From: JAWLAT01 sp041395325
Lineage (GTDB): Bacteria; Pseudomonadota; Gammaproteobacteria; Xanthomonadales; SZUA-5
Direction of reading: 5' to 3'
Length of the DNA stretch: 64,000 nucleotides
NCBI GenBank assembly: GCA_041395325.1
Contig: JAWLAT010000003.1
Location: 243,364 to 307,363 of the forward strand
The position numbers were made by a program, and so were the translations under genes. The notes under the pieces were generated by a model. It saw only the letters and a program-made list of their open reading frames with translations. It did not search any database and was not told the DNA's origin. Positions 61,913 to 64,000 of this stretch are shown piece by piece. The first letter of the stretch is position 1, and every line of letters starts with the position of its first letter.

Positions 61913-62719
61913 CTAGATCGCGGTCATGCCGCCGTCCACAGCAAGAATCTGTCCGCTGATGTGGCGACCGGCGGCCGAGGCAAGCAGCAGCGCCGCGCCC
62001 TTCAGATCGGCGGGGCCGCCCAGGCGCCCCAGCGGCGTTCGGTCGATCAGATCTTCGCCGTGCAGATCCAGCGTGGCTGCGGTCATCTTCGACGGAAAGA
62101 AGCCTGGCGCCAGGGCGTTGACATTGACGTTGTGCGGGCCCCATTCGGCAGCCAGCGCGCGGGTGAAATTGATGACGGCACCCTTGGCCGTGTTGTAGGC
62201 GATCGTGCCGACCATTTGCGGATGATGGCCGCGCAATCCCGCGATCGAGGCCACGTTGAGGATCTTGCCTTGACCCTGCGGCAGGAAGCACTGCCGTCCT
62301 GCCGCCTGCGCCAGCAGGAACATCGCGGTGACGTTCAGGTCCAGCACCTTGTTCCAGCCCTCCAGCGGATAGTCCGCCATCGGCGCACCCCAGGTGGCAC
62401 CGGCATTGTTGACCAGAATGTCCAGTTGGCCATGTTGCCGGGCGATCTCCTCCACCAGCACCTCGGCCGCGCCGCTCTGGCTGAGGTCGCAGGCGATGGC
62501 GCTGGCATTGATGGCTTGCGCGTGCAGCCTGGCCACCGCGCTGTCCAGTCGGTCCGGCTTGCGTGCGGCGAGCAGGATGCGGGCACCGTACTCGCCCAGT
62601 GCCTCGGCGATCTGCATGCCCAATTCGCCCGAGCCGCCGGTGATCAGTGCCACCTGGCCGCTGAGATCGAACAGCTGTGCCAGACGCGGTGAAGTTGGGG
62701 CAGATGTGGGTTCGTTCAT
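61913..62719 (-). CDS. SDR family oxidoreductase
   Basis: Short-chain dehydrogenase of 268 residues. Cofactor motif TGGSGELG (from T27), NNAG, Ser158, Tyr175 and Lys179 (YNTAK). It lies between a thiolase and a TetR gene, which suits a 3-hydroxyacyl-CoA or related alcohol dehydrogenase, but that is inferred from context. A TetR-type operator sits just before its start. Confidence 0.9.
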   Translation of the reverse strand: MNEPTSAPTSPRLAQLFDLSGQVALITGGSGELGMQIAEALGEYGARILLAARKPDRLDSAVARLHAQAINASAIACDLSQSGAAEVLVEEIARQHGQLDILVNNAGATWGAPMADYPLEGWNKVLDLNVTAMFLLAQAAGRQCFLPQGQGKILNVASIAGLRGHHPQMVGTIAYNTAKGAVINFTRALAAEWGPHNVNVNALAPGFFPSKMTAATLDLHGEDLIDRTPLGRLGGPADLKGAALLLASAAGRHISGQILAVDGGMTAI

Positions 62720-62747
62720 GGCACTGATTCTACCAGCTGATCAAAGA

Positions 62748-62766
62748 TTTTACCGTTCGGTCAAAA
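62748..62766 (-). promoter_or_regulatory. TetR-type operator before the SDR gene
   Basis: TTTTACCGTTCGGTCAAAA is an almost perfect palindrome (ACCG-TT-CGGT core with T/A flanks) about 30 bases upstream of the SDR start. This core is common for TetR/FadR-like repressors. The TetR gene 190 bases upstream is the likely binder. Confidence 0.72.
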
Positions 62767-62956
62767 TTGGCATCTGCGACACCGACGGCGGGTCGATGGG
62801 CGCGAGACGCTTGTGTCGCATTGACCGGGCCTGGCGCTTGAAAGCGGCGCGATGCGCCGCACTCCAAAGCGCCTGCGGCGCGGGCTGGAACCGTGAGCGC
62901 TGGGTCCTGGCGGACGGTTGCGCCTTGGATCGCGGCGAGCATCGCCGCCTTGCCCG

Positions 62957-63616
62957 TCAAGGCTGCGGCGTTCGGTCCAGGCCTGGTTCGACCCGCAGCG
63001 TTGCTGCCGGTGCCGCGCTGAGCATGCGCTCCAGCAACTCGCCGAGGTGGGCGCCAAGCTGTTCGCGCGACCAGTCGCCATCGGGCCGGTACCAGCGGGT
63101 CACCCAGTTGATCGATCCGAGCAAGGCCAGCACGGCCAGCTTGGGGTCGCAGGGGACGATGCTGCCGTCGTCGATGCCTTCGGCGACAAAGGCGCGCAAG
63201 CCCTGTTCGAAGCGCCGCCGCTGGTCTTTCACCTCGGCCAGATCCGCTTCCGACAGCGAACCCTCCTCCAGCACGGTGATCGCCACGCAGTGATCGCTGA
63301 TGAAATAGTCGAGCAGATCCGACAGCGCGATGCGCAGCTTGTCCAGTCCGCTGTGGCCGTCACGACCGGCGCGAGCCAGATTGTCGAAGGCCACGTCCAT
63401 GGCCTGATCGAAGCAGGCCTTCAGCATCGCCTGCTTGTTGGGGAAGTAGTAGTACAGCGCCGGCTTGGTCACGTTCAGTCGCTGGGCGATCTCTTCCAGC
63501 GAGGTGCCGTGATAGCCGCGGCTGTTGAAGGAACTGGCCGCTTCGCGCAGCACCGCTTCGCGCTTGGAATCGCGCAATTCACTGCTGTTGGGAATGCCGA
63601 TGTTCCAGCGTGCCAA
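62957..63616 (-). CDS. TetR/AcrR-family transcriptional regulator
   Basis: HTH repressor of 219 residues. HTH region: AASSFNSRGYHGTSLEEIAQRLNVTKPALYYYFPNKQAML. The C-terminal domain resembles those of regulators of acyl-CoA metabolism (EEGSLSEADLAEVKDQRRRFEQGLR). A TTG start at 63616 is chosen for its GAGG site; other starts are possible. It precedes the SDR/thiolase genes on the same strand. Confidence 0.86.
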   Translation of the reverse strand: MARWNIGIPNSSELRDSKREAVLREAASSFNSRGYHGTSLEEIAQRLNVTKPALYYYFPNKQAMLKACFDQAMDVAFDNLARAGRDGHSGLDKLRIALSDLLDYFISDHCVAITVLEEGSLSEADLAEVKDQRRRFEQGLRAFVAEGIDDGSIVPCDPKLAVLALLGSINWVTRWYRPDGDWSREQLGAHLGELLERMLSAAPAATLRVEPGLDRTPQP

Positions 63617-63673
63617 GGTCGATCCTCGATGTTGCTCCGTCAGCGAGTGTAGCGACGGAGGCACGTACGGGGC

Positions 63674-64000
63674 TCAGCCGTAGGTGGACAGTTCCACCCG
63701 CAAGCCGTCCGGATCGGGCAGAAACAGGGCCACATCGTTGCCGAAATGCTGCAGTGCCGGAACGGTGATGCCGTGTGCGACGAGGGCCGCCGCAACCGCC
63801 TCGATCTGCTCGCGCGACTGCGCCGTGAAGCCCAGATGGTTCAGGCCCGGACCGTGGCGCTGGTAGGGCCCGGTCTCGGGCCGCGCGCTGCGCAGATCCA
63901 GGTGCAGCCCGTCATCGTTGGCAAAGACATGTGCCCGCAAGCGACGAAAGCCGAGCAGCGGCAGCAGCAGGTCGTACCACGCGGCGGAACGGTCCAGGTC
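63674..64000 (-). CDS. VOC (glyoxalase/dioxygenase) family protein, 5' end outside window
   Basis: The frame is open to the right edge, where it reads DLDRSAAWYDLLLPLLGF, the first beta-alpha-beta unit of a VOC domain. It continues to GPGLNHLGFTA and ends DPDGLRVELSTYG. About 108 residues are present, so only a few are missing from a single-domain protein of about 120-130. It is a metal-binding fold used by glyoxalases, dioxygenases and resistance proteins; no specific function can be given. Confidence 0.82.
   Translation of the reverse strand, partial: DLDRSAAWYDLLLPLLGFRRLRAHVFANDDGLHLDLRSARPETGPYQRHGPGLNHLGFTAQSREQIEAVAAALVAHGITVPALQHFGNDVALFLPDPDGLRVELSTYG

Overview
The window is about 64 kb of high-GC, gene-dense DNA. 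It most resembles a gammaproteobacterium of the Lysobacterales (Xanthomonadales). The evidence is the def-fmt-rsmB-DUF4390-NtrY-like kinase block with a divergent LysM gene, TonB-dependent uptake, a REP-associated transposase, and many secreted proteins ending in a '(F/I)xDGFE' tail. The genus cannot be fixed from the sequence. No rRNA, tRNA, CRISPR array, prophage or conventional insertion sequence was recognised.

Layout. 1-20 kb is housekeeping and envelope: the 3' part of an indolepyruvate ferredoxin oxidoreductase; a LysM protein; the coupled def-fmt-rsmB-DUF4390-sensor kinase run (its usual NtrX partner is absent here); MscS; an SDR; a membrane-anchored serine hydrolase; a K+ channel. 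A minus-strand group follows: class D beta-lactamase, Rab-like GTPase, and a PAS/coiled-coil/degenerate-kinase protein, preceded by an acyltransferase and ArfB. 20-26 kb carries a TIGR03032 protein and a 1468-residue secreted GEVED/FG-GAP/Calx-beta protein. 26-32 kb has glutaminase, GlmS, a NarL-type response regulator overlapping a 7TM-type histidine kinase, and a REP-associated tyrosine transposase (RAYT) set among REP elements.

32-49 kb is a secreted-protein region: a TPR lipoprotein, a CSLREA/Calx-beta protein (frameshifted), a YadA-head/S74-chaperone protein, a tiny secreted protein, a glycosidase-like protein, and a BNR/sortilin-like lipoprotein. A frameshifted MocR regulator, an MBL hydrolase and a DMT exporter lie among them. 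Three of these secreted genes share a 17-nt partly palindromic upstream motif, and a related site precedes the response regulator at 29.2 kb. 49-51.3 kb is an AT-richer patch of small orphan genes, including a Nif11-like leader peptide and a GFA-family remnant.

51.5-64 kb looks like an uptake and catabolism cluster for an esterified substrate: TonB receptor, MFS carrier, type B carboxylesterase (frameshifted in its leader), acyl-CoA ligase, TetR, Tat-exported serine hydrolase, thiolase, SDR, a second TetR with a clear operator, and a VOC protein cut by the right edge. The order suggests import, ester hydrolysis, CoA activation and beta-oxidation-like cleavage. The substrate is unknown.

Three genes carry single-base frameshifts (about 36.09, 43.15 and 55.23 kb) with both sides of the break well conserved. 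Residual assembly indels are as likely as true gene decay.
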